This document shows positions 20,190 through 30,450 of a stretch of 64,000 nucleotides of DNA, piece by piece. The position numbers were made by a program, and so were the translations under genes. Location of the stretch: the NCBI RefSeq assembly GCF_902459505.1, contig NC_047094.1, positions 26,769,241 to 26,833,240 of the forward strand, given 5' to 3'. This DNA comes from Geotrypetes seraphini (lineage: Eukaryota; Chordata; Amphibia; Gymnophiona; Dermophiidae). How positions within the stretch are numbered: position 1 is the first letter of the stretch; the number at the start of each line of letters is the position of its first letter. The notes beneath the pieces were generated by a model. That model was not told where the DNA came from and made no database searches. It was given only the letters and a program-made list of their open reading frames with translations.

Positions 20190-20992
20190 CCTTCCTCTTC
20201 CAGAAATCTTTGGAGATGATGGGAGGGATGCCGGGCTGGTTGCAGGGGAGGGGGGTGGCTTTGCCTCCCGGTTAAACCCGGGCTGTGGCAAAGGAAGAGC
20301 TGAACCGAAAGCTCAGTTTTTGACTTCTGCTCTCTCTGCCCTCAGGCTTCGGTGGCAACAGGCAGCATTTTAATAAAGCAGCTGCCAAGTGGATGCTATC
20401 AGCATGCCTCCTCTGCAATCAGGTTATCTGAAGCTGAGAATGAAAAGAGAAGGCTCTGTTAAGGCAAACCCCCCTCTCCCAAAACAACAACCCCAGTAAG
20501 CGTTGTAGGGTTTACACTGAGTCGAACCAGTCATTTCCTAAGCAGAACAGAGCCACAACAATAATTATAATAATTGGAGACGCATTGAGATTTGCATTAA
20601 AAAAAAATTAAATATATATATATAAATAATTTTTTTTTTTTTTTTTTTGCAAATCACATTTATTTATTTTTTTTTTTAACGAGCTGTTTGCCATCCCATC
20701 TTAGGGAAGAGAACCCTACTTTACCATCTGTAAGCAGGAACCTAGCCAGACTTTCTAAAGGCAAGGTCTGAAAAGCTTGTCCCACTATGATTTTGTCTCT
20801 TGTATTTAGAGACGGAGCTAACTCAGCATAGGGAGGGAAAAGCATTAGGATCCGTCAGAGCCACAGACTGAAAGTGACACGAACCTTACATTTTGAAGGA
20901 CATGCAGCTAAGATCCGTGAGGTCTGGGTTTTACCCCTTCCCGGAGCTAAGGGAGAATGCAGCACAGTGGCTGTTAATTGGGACTCGGTTTG
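20190..20992. other. Upstream flank of MCHR1; low-complexity T/A runs
   Basis: The first 200 bases upstream of the receptor start codon are moderately GC-rich and could hold the 5' UTR and promoter. No TATA box or other defined site could be fixed. A long A/T tract lies at 20598-20690. A 68-codon antisense frame at 20855-21061 is without support. Confidence 0.35.
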
Positions 20993-21000
20993 CACTGCAA

Positions 21001-21197
21001 TAGAGAATGACACGGGGAAAGTCCCCGCAAAATCCGTCTTAATTGCACAAATCTCAAACACTTATGATTTTAAAGTGTTTGAGGCTTGTGCAGATGAGGA
21101 CAGAGCTTGCAGGAATGGGGCAGAAAAAGAACTCGCAGGGATGGGAAAATGAGTTCCCGTGGGGACAGGGAAAAATTTGTCCCCGTGTCATTTTCTA
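21001..21197. mobile_element. hAT-type MITE, 197 bp
   Basis: The inverted ends are TAGAGAATGACACGGGGA and TCCCCGTGTCATTTTCTA. The flanks CACTGCAA (20993-21000) and CATTGCAA (21198-21205) agree at 7 of 8 positions. The 92-codon frame covering it is spurious. Confidence 0.75.
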
Positions 21198-21351
21198 CAT
21201 TGCAACGCTTTCAGCCGAAAAGAATTGCACTTGGGGCCTTCTGGAGTAAGTCGGGAGGGGGGGGGGGGGGGAGGGGGATCGTTTATGTTTAATAACCGGT
21301 TATTACGAAGGAGTAGGGAAAATATCAATAAGCAGACGTGATAAAGAATTA

Positions 21352-21668
21352 CACTTCTCCCTCCATATTCGCAGTGATTAACAGAACCGCAAATACAGAA
21401 AAACCGCAAATAACTTTTTCATATGTTATTCGCTGTTTTCTGTTAAAAACCATTGTGAATAACATGGTGGGAGACCAGGCTTGTTCCTGAAGGCGAGGCA
21501 AAACACGGTGAAGAAGGTGCTGAGATTTGGCGATTTTCTCTGTACATGCTTGGAATCAGCGATTTCTCTATACAAGTGGATGTAATTTGGGGGGCGGAGC
21601 CAGAAAACTAAAACCCGCAACTAATCGAAACCGTGAATACAGAAAACGTAAATACGGAGGGAGAAGTG
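21352..21668. mobile_element. TA-target MITE, pogo/Tigger-like
   Basis: TA flanks both ends (21350-21351, 21669-21670). The inverted ends CACTTCTCCCTCCATATTCG and TACGGAGGGAGAAGTG resemble the CAGT..TCCCTCC ends of Tigger-type elements as I know them. It is non-coding. Confidence 0.75.
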
Positions 21669-21739
21669 TAATCGCTGTAGAGGTAATGAGGAACAGCCGA
21701 GACTTTGAATAGATTAGCATCGGGAGAGCTGGGACAGCT

Positions 21740-21840
21740 GGTTGGTTTCTTCTGTAGCCGGCTATAAACTGCTTCGAACTTAGGATATAGCGGTATATAA
21801 GAAATAAAATTATTATTATTATTATTATTATTACAGCTCT
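21740..21840 (+). repeat. LINE-type 3' end with (ATT)n
   Basis: The stretch contains 'GGCTATAAACTGCTTCGAAC', then 'GCGGTATATAAGAAATAAAA' and an ATT run to 21832. It is the same shared 3' module seen at 14290 and, antisense, at 8082. Confidence 0.5.
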
Positions 21841-21904
21841 TGGTGTTAAGACTTTGCACGGGTACTTTTCAAGAATGACCAGGACAGGGCAGCTGATAAG
21901 TTTC

Positions 21905-22060
21905 AAGTTTGTTAGGTTTTTATATACCGCCTATCAAGGTTATCTAAGCGGGATTTTTTACAATCAGGTACTCAAGCATTTTCCCTACCTGTCTCGGTGG
22001 GCTCACAATCTATCTAATGTACCTGGGGTATGAAGGATTGAGTGACTTGCCCATACAGAA
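21905..22060 (-). mobile_element. MIR-like SINE 3' part, antisense
   Basis: The minus strand reads 'GGCAAGTCACTCAATCCTTC', then 'CCAGGTACATTAGATAGATT' and 'GAGTACCTGATTGTAAAAAA', in the same order as the SINE at 6283. The tRNA head is missing. Confidence 0.7.
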
Positions 22061-22388
22061 AAAAAAAAAACGTAGCCAGCAGGAGGAAGGAAGTTAAGAG
22101 CTAAAAGCCAAAGATATATTCCTATGGGTGTCTTTAGTATTTAGTTTAGTTGTATCCATTGATGAATTTCCCCTAACTCTTTTAATTTAGAGGTTCTTAA
22201 CTTTATCCTTTGGATATGAGGTATCACTAGATGGTTTTTAAGGTACACAAATTAAATTTGCCTGTACTGCTTAGGCTGCATATAAATCTCTCTCCTCCAT
22301 ATTTATTATAGATGTCTTGAAAACCTGACTGAATAGGTGTATCCTGACAACCGGGTTCAGAGTCCCTGGAATAAACTAATCTCATCAA

Positions 22389-23545
22389 TCATAATAAAAC
22401 CCTTAGCGCACATGCACACTTTAAACTCCGTGCTTTGTGCTTCCGTGCCGCCGCATGCGCAGTAGAGTAGAACTCTGCCTGCGGTGATTTACTCTTTGCT
22501 CTCCCCTTTGCGACGCTGTGAGCCCGGAGCCACTGGTGATCACCACGGCGGTGACTCTCCCCTTCCAACCCTCTTTCTATCTGCCGAAAAAACCAGAAGA
22601 AACCAAAAGAACTCCCCCCCCGCCACAATCGCTGGCATGTAGGGGGAAAGAGGCGCTTCTGGCTGCAGCAGGGAAGGGTAAGGCTTCTCCCTCCCCCAAG
22701 CAACAACAAAAACTCCTGATGTCCGCAGCAGTGACCCACCCAAAGTAAACTCCCCTGGAGTAAGGAGGGAGGGGGGGGATCCCTCCCAACTGTCTGAAGA
22801 AGGAACTGGCAGGTTAGACGGTCACCTGGGGGCAGGAGCAAGGAGGAGAATGATATTTGGGTGGGGGAGGAAAGAGATGCCCGATTGGGAGTTGGGGCCT
22901 GGGTTGGTGGAGAGAAGAAAGACATGGGATAGCCACTAGAGAGAGAGGCTTTGGGTGGGTGAGAGAAGCAGGCATTTGGAGGGCACCACCTCGGCGAGCG
23001 AGGGCTAAAGGAGTCCATCCCCCGCCCCAGAGAAAGTGAAAGCACGGAGGAGTGCAAAAGTGTGTGATGGGGCTCAGTTCGGCTCGTCATGCCCAGCAGT
23101 TTGCAAGCTTTCTAAGGAGCAGCATCAGGAGGCGATCCAGCACCAAAGGTGAGCGAACGGGGTTCGTAGGGGAGAGACGGGACACGTTTGCCTGTTGTGT
23201 AGCTGGGCAGGTGTGTGCGGGCAGACAGCCACAGCTGGACTGAGGAAAGGGCAAGGGATCCCTTAGCTGGCACAGCTGGAAGGCAGCTTCAGTGAGGGTC
23301 TGGGCAGGGAGAGAAACAGAAAGAAAGAAAGATAGATAGAAAGAAAGAAAGATAGACAGCGGGAGGGAGACAGATAGAAAGAAATAAAGTGACAGCAGGA
23401 GGGAGAGAGACAGAAAGAAAGGAATAAAGAGACAGCGGGAGGGAGAGGACAAAGAAAGAAAGAGACAGGAGGCAGGGAAAGAGAGAGAAAGAAAGAGACA
23501 GACATCTAGTCTAGCACCCGTTAATGTAACAGGCTTATACACTAA
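22389..23545. mobile_element. Candidate non-autonomous Helitron
   Basis: The left end is TCATAATAAAACCCTTAGCG, preceded by A. The right end is a CCCGTTA-ATG-TAACAGG hairpin (about 23518-23534) followed eleven bases later by CTAA and then T. A 5' TC, a 3' hairpin before CTRR, no terminal inverted repeats and insertion between A and T are Helitron hallmarks. The interior is GC-rich, with an AGAAAGAAAGAT purine repeat at 23310-23505. The open frames of up to 233 codons inside have biased composition and no domain. No Rep-helicase coding is present. Confidence 0.55.
23310..23505 (+). repeat. Purine microsatellite (GAAA/GATA/GGGA)
   Basis: The stretch is runs of GAAAGAAA, GATAGATA and GACAGCGGGAGGGAGA in imperfect tandem. 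On the minus strand it produces the spurious Ser/Leu/Phe-rich frames at 23087-23566. Confidence 0.85.
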
Positions 23546-23610
23546 TTCACAAATACTATGGTACAATGTGTGAGGCTTTTAGAGTTAGTAATACGCTGCT
23601 ACCTCTAGTT

Positions 23611-23785
23611 CAGGGGTGTCCAATGTCGGTCCTCGAGGGCCGCAATCCAGTCGGGTTTTCAGGATTTCCCCAATGAATATGCATGAGATCTATTTGCATG
23701 CACTGCTTTCAATGCATATTCATTGGGGAAATCCTGAAAACCCGACTGGATTGCGGCCCTCGAGGACCGACATTGGACACCCCTG
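23611..23785. mobile_element. hAT-type MITE, palindromic, GTCCAATG variant
   Basis: The exact 8-bp repeats CTCTAGTT lie at 23603-23610 and 23786-23793. The ends CAGGGGTGTCCAATGTCGG and complement are intact. The body is the same palindrome as in other copies and is very well preserved. Confidence 0.9.
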
Positions 23786-23879
23786 CTCTAGTTATTTCTA
23801 AGATGCTACCAGGTATATGCAGTGTTGTATAGGCACATTTAAGAGACAGTCCTCCAATGGTAGAGCTTACAATCTAGCT

Positions 23880-24545
23880 AAGACATACAAGCAGTCTTAG
23901 GCCATGCTCAGTGTACCATGATGCACCAGGAAGGAGGCCTAAGGCCCCCTTCTATGGGAGGGGCCATAGGCATCTGGCCCAATCAGGATACACCAGGAAG
24001 GGAAAGGCCCACCATTTTGAAGAGGCGGGCCTGCCAGAGGGAGAGAGTAGGCATCCCTCCGGCCTTATGTCAAAAAGATATTGGGGGGGGGGGGGCTGTC
24101 GGGGTGGGATGTTGATGTTGGTGGTATCAGGGAGGATGTTGGGGGATTCAGGGGGTGTTGGTGGTTGGGGGATCAAGGGATTGAAGGGACTGACAACAAG
24201 AGGGAATTGGCATCGCTCCCGACAATCTCGGATAGGGGCTGGTGGCAGTGGATAGCCCTCCTGCCGATTTCAGGGGTGCTTGTTGGGAGGGGGGTCCTCT
24301 GCCACAGCCAGCTCTGATCACGGCAGGGGTATATTCCTTCTGATCAGCTCAGCTGGCAGGACTCTCCCCCCAGAGGCATGGGGGGAGGTGTCAGAGGGGG
24401 TTGCATGGTGGCGGGAGTGGGCATCTCTCCTGCTGTCAGGGGGTGTCATGTAGGGGGTTGCTTGATGTCAGCTGAAGGCGGGAGTGGGCATCTCTCTCAC
24501 TGCTGGGGGAGGGGTTGCTTGACTTTGACATCCTTCCCGCTGATC
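23880..24545. repeat. GC-rich interspersed repeat module
   Basis: The stretch has 'GGAGGCCTAAGGCCCCC', 'GGCCCAATCAGG' and 'GGGCATCTCTC' type motifs and long G runs. Similar phrases occur in the palindromic element at 28531-30576 and in repeats at 41420 and 45940. No termini were identified, and the Gly-rich frames over it are compositional. Confidence 0.5.
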
Positions 24546-24557
24546 TTCGATTTAGAG

Positions 24558-24859
24558 CAGTGGTCTCAAACTCACGGCCTGGGGGCCAAATGTGGCCCGC
24601 CAGGTACTATTTTGAGGCCCTTGGTATGTTTATCAATCACTAAAGTAAAATAAAACAGTTTCTTGATCATATGTCTCTTTAGATATAAATTACAATATTA
24701 TTATTATTAAGACTTAGCCAAAAGGAAAGATTTATAAACTATAAAGAGTTTTACCTTTGTCATTTCTTTAATAAGACATTAACTATTTTATCTGAGGCCC
24801 TCCAAGTACCTACAAATCCAAAATGTGGCCCGGCAATGGGTTTGAGTTTGAGACCACTG
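24558..24859. mobile_element. hAT-type element, 302 bp
   Basis: Ends are CAGTGGTCTCAAACTCACGG and GAGACCACTG. The flanks ATTTAGAG (24550-24557) and ATTTAGAA (24860-24867) agree at 7 of 8 positions. It is the same family as 19061 and 61319. Confidence 0.85.
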
Positions 24860-24867
24860 ATTTAGAA

Positions 24868-25798
24868 GGTTTTTTTGGTGTGTTTATTCTGTGCATGTGC
24901 CGATCGCTAGCACTAGCGATGGACACATGCAAATTTTGCGAACCTTCACTACTCTCCGCCAACCTCATTTGCATGTGCGCTTTTTGGAGAATGACTTGCT
25001 TTTTTGAAATCACTACAATAATGGCTGCAACAGTGGCCCATAGGTTTTTACCGCAAAGTTTTGAGAATCTAGCCCTGAGAGGAGTATACATAGAGCATCA
25101 GTGCTGAGGAACTTGATTGCCATGGGGTAGGAGTGGGAGAAAGAAGGAGACAGAGAGGAAAGCTTTAACTTTTTTGTCACTTGCCAGTTGCTAAACTGAC
25201 TCAGTTAAATGTGGAAACCCTAGGAGAATGGGATACCCCTGTTGCCCTCCTTAAAGCTGGATCTGTTCTAAGTAAAACTATCCAACTTGCATGTATCAGC
25301 ATTATAATCACCTTCAGAATACTACAGAACAAACATATGCCAATGAGTTTTCAGTAATGTAGCTGTAAAAGTAGTTGATAAGTTCTAGCAATTTGGGCTG
25401 TCAACAAAATCATAAAATTTGACATTTTTGGGGCGTTGTAAGTACGTGATTGCTTCTTTTGCAACTGATATAAAGTTTGCCCTCTCATTCTCAAAAGCAC
25501 CTTGTAGTGCATTTTTTATGAGTTAGCTGTCATGGTGACAAAATCCAAGGTGGCTGCATAAAGGAAGCTACTAAGATCTTGAAGAGATGAAACAAGCACT
25601 TTAAATCCCTAAGAATATGACTATTACTGTATCCCTGCTATACTTTTGAAAATGTCTTAAGTCATGTCATGCCATGTGATATCTCTTCAAATCAGAAGTC
25701 ATTTATTTTTCATGGGTTTTCTCTTCTCTTTCTTCTTTCCTTTTTAAGAAAAAAGGACTGACTCAGAAGTGTTTGGGATGGATGCTGCTAGTAATAAA
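24868..25798. other. Gene-free stretch
   Basis: No exon or clear repeat boundary was recognised. Overlapping sense and antisense frames of about 93 codons (24810-25107) show no domain. Confidence 0.35.
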
Positions 25799-27424
25799 AA
25801 GAACATAAGATTTGCCACTGCTGGGTCAGACCAGTGGTTCATCGTGCCCAGCAGTCTGCTCACGCGGCTGCCCTTAGGTCAAAGACCAATGTCCTATTGG
25901 AGTCTAGCCTTACCTGCGTATGTTCTGTTCCAGTAGGAACTTATCTAATGTTGTCTTGAATCCCTGAAGGGTGCTTTCCCCTATAACAGCCTCTGGAAGA
26001 GTGTTCCAGATTTCTACCACTCTCTGGGTGAAGAAGAACTTCCTTACGTTTGTATGGAATCTTTTCCCTTCTAACTTTAGCGAGTGTCCTCTCGTTCTCT
26101 TCACCTTGAAGAGGGTGAACAAGCTCTCTTTCTCTACTAAGTCAATTCCCTTCAATATCTTGAATGTTTCGATCATGTCCCCTCTCAGTCTTCTCTTTTC
26201 AAGGAAGAAGCCCAGTTTCTCTAGCCTCTTGTACGGCAACTCTCCCAGACCCTTAACCATTTTTGTTGCTCTTCTCTGGACCCTTTAGAGTAGTACTATG
26301 TCGTTTTTCATGTATGGCGACCAGTGTGGGACGCAGTACTCTAGGTGGGGGTGTACTATGGCCCAATATAACGGTATGATAACCTTTTCAGATCTGTTTG
26401 TGATCCCCTTCTTAATCATTTCTAGCATTCTGTTTGCTCTTTTCGCTGCTACCGCACATTGCATGGATGGTTTCATTGACTTGTCTACAAGTACTCCCAA
26501 GTCTCTTTCCTGGGGGCTTTCTCCGAGTATAGCACTGGACATCCTGTATTCATGCATATGATTTTTGTTACCGACATGCATCACCTTGCACTTATCCACA
26601 TTGAGCCTCATTTGCCATTTTGCGGCCCATTCCTCGAGCGCATTTATATCTCTTTGTAGGTCTTCGCAATCCTTCTGTGTACTTACTACTCTGAACAACT
26701 TTGTATCGTCCGCAAATTTAATCACCTCAATTTCTAGGTCATTTATAAATATGTTGAAGCGCACAGACCCGAGCACCGAACCCTGCGGCACTCCACTTGT
26801 GACGCTTTTCCAGTTCGAGTATTGTCCATTCACCCCCACTCTCTGTTTCCTATCCGCTATCCAGTTTTTAATCCATGTGAGTTTATCACCCTCAATTCCA
26901 AGGCTCGCAATTTTTCAAAGTAGACATTCATGTGGAACCTTGTCGATCGTCTTCTGAAATTCTAGATGTTGACCGGGTCACCCTTGTCTATCTGCTCATT
27001 TACTCCTTTGAAGAAGTGCTGTATGTCAAGCAAGATCTTCTTTTACTGAAGCCGTGCTGGATGGTCCTCATCAGTTTGTGTCTATCAAGGTGATCGATGA
27101 TGCAGTTCTTTATCAGCGCCTCTACCATCTTTCCCAGTACTGAAGTCAGACTCACTGGTCTGTAGTTTCCCAGATATTCTTCAAACCTTTCTTGAAGATC
27201 GGCGTAACATTGACCACTTTCCAGCCTTCCGGAATCTTTCCTGATTTGATCGACAGATTGGCTATTAATTGGAGCAGTTCAGCTATAACCCCTTTCAGTT
27301 CCTTGATTACCCTCGGGTGGATGCCGTCCTGTCCCGGGGATTTATCATTTTTAAGCCTATCAATCTGACTGCATACCTCTTCTAGACTGACCGTCGTCCT
27401 TGTCAGTTTTACGTCTTCATTTCC
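25799..27424 (-). mobile_element. CR1-type LINE (group D), antisense, 1.6 kb
   Basis: Read on the minus strand from 27424, the order is the RT N-terminal region ('KSPGQDGIHPRVIKELKG'), then 'SGVPQGSVLGSVRFNIF', the catalytic 'KFADDTKLF' in a 184-residue frame (26285-26839), and the tail 'RKFFFTQRVVEIWNTLPEAV' in a 116-residue frame (25910-26260). The 3' end is CTTATGTTCTT at about 25800. Several frame breaks make it non-functional. No endonuclease domain is present. Confidence 0.85.
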
Positions 27425-27429
27425 TGTGT

Positions 27430-27625
27430 ATAGCCAGGGAAGTGGTTCTCAAATCAGTGCTCAGGACCCACTTGGCCTGTTGGAGTTTTAGGATGTCCTC
27501 AATAAATAAGAATAAGTTAATTTTACATGCAGTGCTTGCATTACATGCAAATCAATCTCATGTCTATTAACTGTGGATATTCCGAAAACCAGACTGGCCA
27601 AATGTGTCCAGAGCACTGAACCGAG
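27430..27625. mobile_element. Old hAT-type MITE
   Basis: The left end GAAGTGGTTCTCAAATCAGT and right end CACTGAACCGAGAACCA are degenerate inverted repeats. Between them is a 'CATGCAAATCAATCTCATG' core. Clean target repeats are not visible. Confidence 0.5.
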
Positions 27626-28868
27626 AACCATAATTGTAAGGTAGCTTAAGGTAAGTCACTATCGAAACATTTAAATCACTAGGTTACTAGAGTTAAGGTC
27701 TCAACAACCCACCCCACTAGAGATTCACACCTCACAAACAGCCTGGTTTTGCTCCCTCTGGTTAGACTACTACTTATATACCTTTAAAAGCAACTGGGCA
27801 AGGGGGCAAAACCAAACAAAATAACTAACATTTAACCTACGAAGCACGTCAAAAGATCGATCTGCCTAAATTCTGGAACAAAGCAGATGCTATGTTCCAA
27901 GATGGTAACCCCAAAGATTTCATTTCACGCTAAGTATAACCATCCTCGATGATATGACACAACTACAAACAAAAAACAAAATCTGCAGACGATCAGATAA
28001 ATGGTTTGACAACCAACTACTCCAACTCAAAAGGCAATGCAGACAATTTGAAAGAGAATGGAGAAAAAGTAACCAAGAACACTCAAAAACAGCCTGGAGA
28101 AAAATAAAAACAATACAAGAGAAATGTAAAAGAAAAACATATTACACCAATCAGATAGGCATAGAAATCCAAGACACTAAAAAACTATTCAAATTACTAA
28201 AGGAATTTACAGACACCAAATCCTACCTGGCCACCAGTGACCCCCCCCCCCCCGTCAACACCAGTGACCCCCCCCCCCCCCCCGTCAACACCAGTGACCC
28301 CCCCCCCCCCGTCAAACACCCAACTGGCTGAATTCTTTAGAAAAAAGATCTTAACAGACAGGAATACATTTGCCGGAATCCCAAACTACCTTGACGAGAC
28401 ACACTATCCCCCCCACAGAAAAAGAATCTTGTGCAGTGGACAGAACCTGGTTGGACTTCCCAAACATACAATGGGGCGACCTGAACAGACTCTACAAGAA
28501 ATGCAGCCATGCGGCATGCAACCTCAACTACCGTATTTTCACGCATATAACGCGCGCGTTATACGCGTTTTTACCTACCGCGCATACCCCTCGCGCGTTA
28601 TATGCGTGAGCGCGGTATACGAAAGTTTTAAAACATAGTTCCCACCCCGCCCGACGCCCGATTCACCCCCCCAGCAGGACCACTCGCACCCCCACCCCGA
28701 ACGACCACTCGCACGCGCTCCCACCCGCACCCGCATCCACGATCGGAGCAAGAGGGAGCCCAAGCCCTCTTGCCCGGCCGACTCCCCGACGTCCGATACA
28801 TCCCCCCCCCCCCCGGCAGGACCACTCGCACCCCCACCCCGAAGGACCGCCGACTTCCCGACAATATC

Positions 28869-29697
28869 GGGCCAGAAGGGAGCCCAAACCCTCCTGGCCA
28901 CGGCGACCCCCTAACCCCACCCCGCACTACATTACGGGCAGGAGGGATCCCAGGCCCTCCTGCCCTCGACGCAAACCCCCCTCCCCCCCAACGACCGTCC
29001 CCCCCCCAAGAACCTCCGACCGCCCCCCCAGCCGACCCGCGACCCCCCTGGCCGACCCCCACGACCCCCCCACCCCCCTTCCCCGTACCTTTGGAAGTTG
29101 GCCGGACAGACGGGAGCCAAACCCGCCTGTCCGGCAGGCAGCCAACGAAGGAATGAGGCCGGATTGGCCCATCCGTCCTAAAGCTCCGCCTACTGGTGGG
29201 GCCTAAGGCGCGTGGGCCAATCAGAATAGGCCCTGGAGCCTTAGGTCCCACCTGGGGGCGCGGCCTGAGGCACATGGTCGGGTTGGGCCCATGTGCCTCA
29301 GGCCGCGCCCCCAGGTGGGACCTAAGGCTCCAGGGCCTATTCTGATTGGCCCACGCGCCTTAGGCCCCACCAGTAGGCGGAGCTTTAGGACGGATGGGCC
29401 AATCCGGCCTCATTCCTTCGTTGGCTGCCTGCCGGACAGGCGGGTTTGGCTCCCGTCTGTCCGGCCAACTTCCAAAGGTACGGGGAAGGGGGGTGGGGGG
29501 GTCGTGGGGGTCGGCCAGGGGGGTCGCGGGTCGGCTGGGGGGGCGGTCGGAGGTTCTTGGGGGGGGGACGGTCGTTGGGGGGGAGGGGGGTTTGCGTCGA
29601 GGGCAGGAGGGCCTGGGATCCCTCCTGCCCGTAATGTAGTGCGGGGTGGGGTTAGGGGGTCGCCGTGGCCAGGAGGGTTTGGGCTCCCTTCTGGCCC
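28869..29697. repeat. Long inverted repeat, ~408-bp arms, 13-bp spacer
   Basis: The left arm (28869-29276) is the reverse complement of the right arm (29290-29697). The minus-strand frame of the left arm and the plus-strand frame of the right arm give the same protein string for over 120 residues, so the arms are essentially identical. Beyond 29697 the right side carries a second copy of about 225 bases of the arm (29700-29925), after which the mirror match to 28800-28868 resumes. Confidence 0.9.
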
Positions 29698-30004
29698 AAC
29701 TACCAAAGGTACGGGGAAGGGGGGTGGGGGCGTCGTGGGGGTCGCCAGGGGGGTCGCGGGTCGGCTGGGGGGGCGGTCGGAGGTTCTTGGGGGGGGGCGT
29801 TCGTTGGGGGGGGGGGGGGTTTGCGTCGAGGGCAGGAGGGCCTGGGATCCCTCCTGCCCGTAATGTAGTGCGGGGTGGGGGTAGGGGGTCGCCGTGGCCA
29901 GGAGGGTTTGGGCTCCCTCCTGGCCCGATATTGTCGGGGAGTCGGCGGTCCTTCGGGGTGGGGGTGCGAATGGTCCTGCCGGGGGGGGGGATGAATCGGA
30001 CGTC

Positions 30005-30450
30005 GGGGGGGGGGTGAACGGAGAGTCGGGACAGCGCACGGAGAGGCGGGGCAGTGCACGGAAGTCAGGGGGGTGAACGGAGAGTCGGGACAGCGCACGG
30101 AAAGTCAGGGCAGTGCATGGAAGTCAGGGGGGGGGTGAACGGAGAGTCGGGACAGCGCACGGAGAGGCGGGGCAGTGCACGGAAGTCAGGGGGGGGGTGA
30201 ACGGAGAGTCGGGACAGCGCACGGAGAGGCGGGGCAGTGCACGGAAGTCAGGGGGGGTGAACGGAGAGTCGGGACAGCGCACGGAAAGTCAGGGCAGTGC
30301 ACGGAAGTCAGGGGGGGTGAACGGAGAGTCGGGACAGCGCACGGAGAGGCGGGGCAGTGCACGGAAGTCAGGGGGGGTGAACGGAGAGTCGGGACAGCGC
30401 ACGGAGAGGCGGGGCAGTGCACGGAAGTCAGGGGGGTGAACGGAGAGTCG
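30005..30450 (+). repeat. Tandem array, ~60-bp unit, about 7-8 copies
   Basis: The unit starts GTGAACGGAGAGTCGGGACA, continues with GCGCACGGAGAGGCGGGGCA and ends GTGCACGGAAGTCAGGGGG. Copies differ mostly in G-run length and in GAGAGGCGGGG versus GAAAGTCAGGG. There are no unique spacers, so it is a minisatellite and not a CRISPR array. Confidence 0.9.

Noticed and set aside
22389-23090. 233-codon minus-strand frame as a host gene
   Set aside because: Low-complexity Ser/Pro/Leu composition, no domain or splice context, and located inside the Helitron candidate.
23087-23566. Ser/Leu/Phe-rich frame as a membrane protein
   Set aside because: It is the complement of a GAAA/GGGA microsatellite.
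28628-30039. Long Gly/Pro/Arg-rich open frames on both strands
   Set aside because: They mirror each other through the palindrome, consist of G- or C-runs and repeats, and have no domain. They are by-products of composition.
30005-30450. CRISPR-like array
   Set aside because: Units are contiguous without unique spacers, and the sequence is vertebrate.
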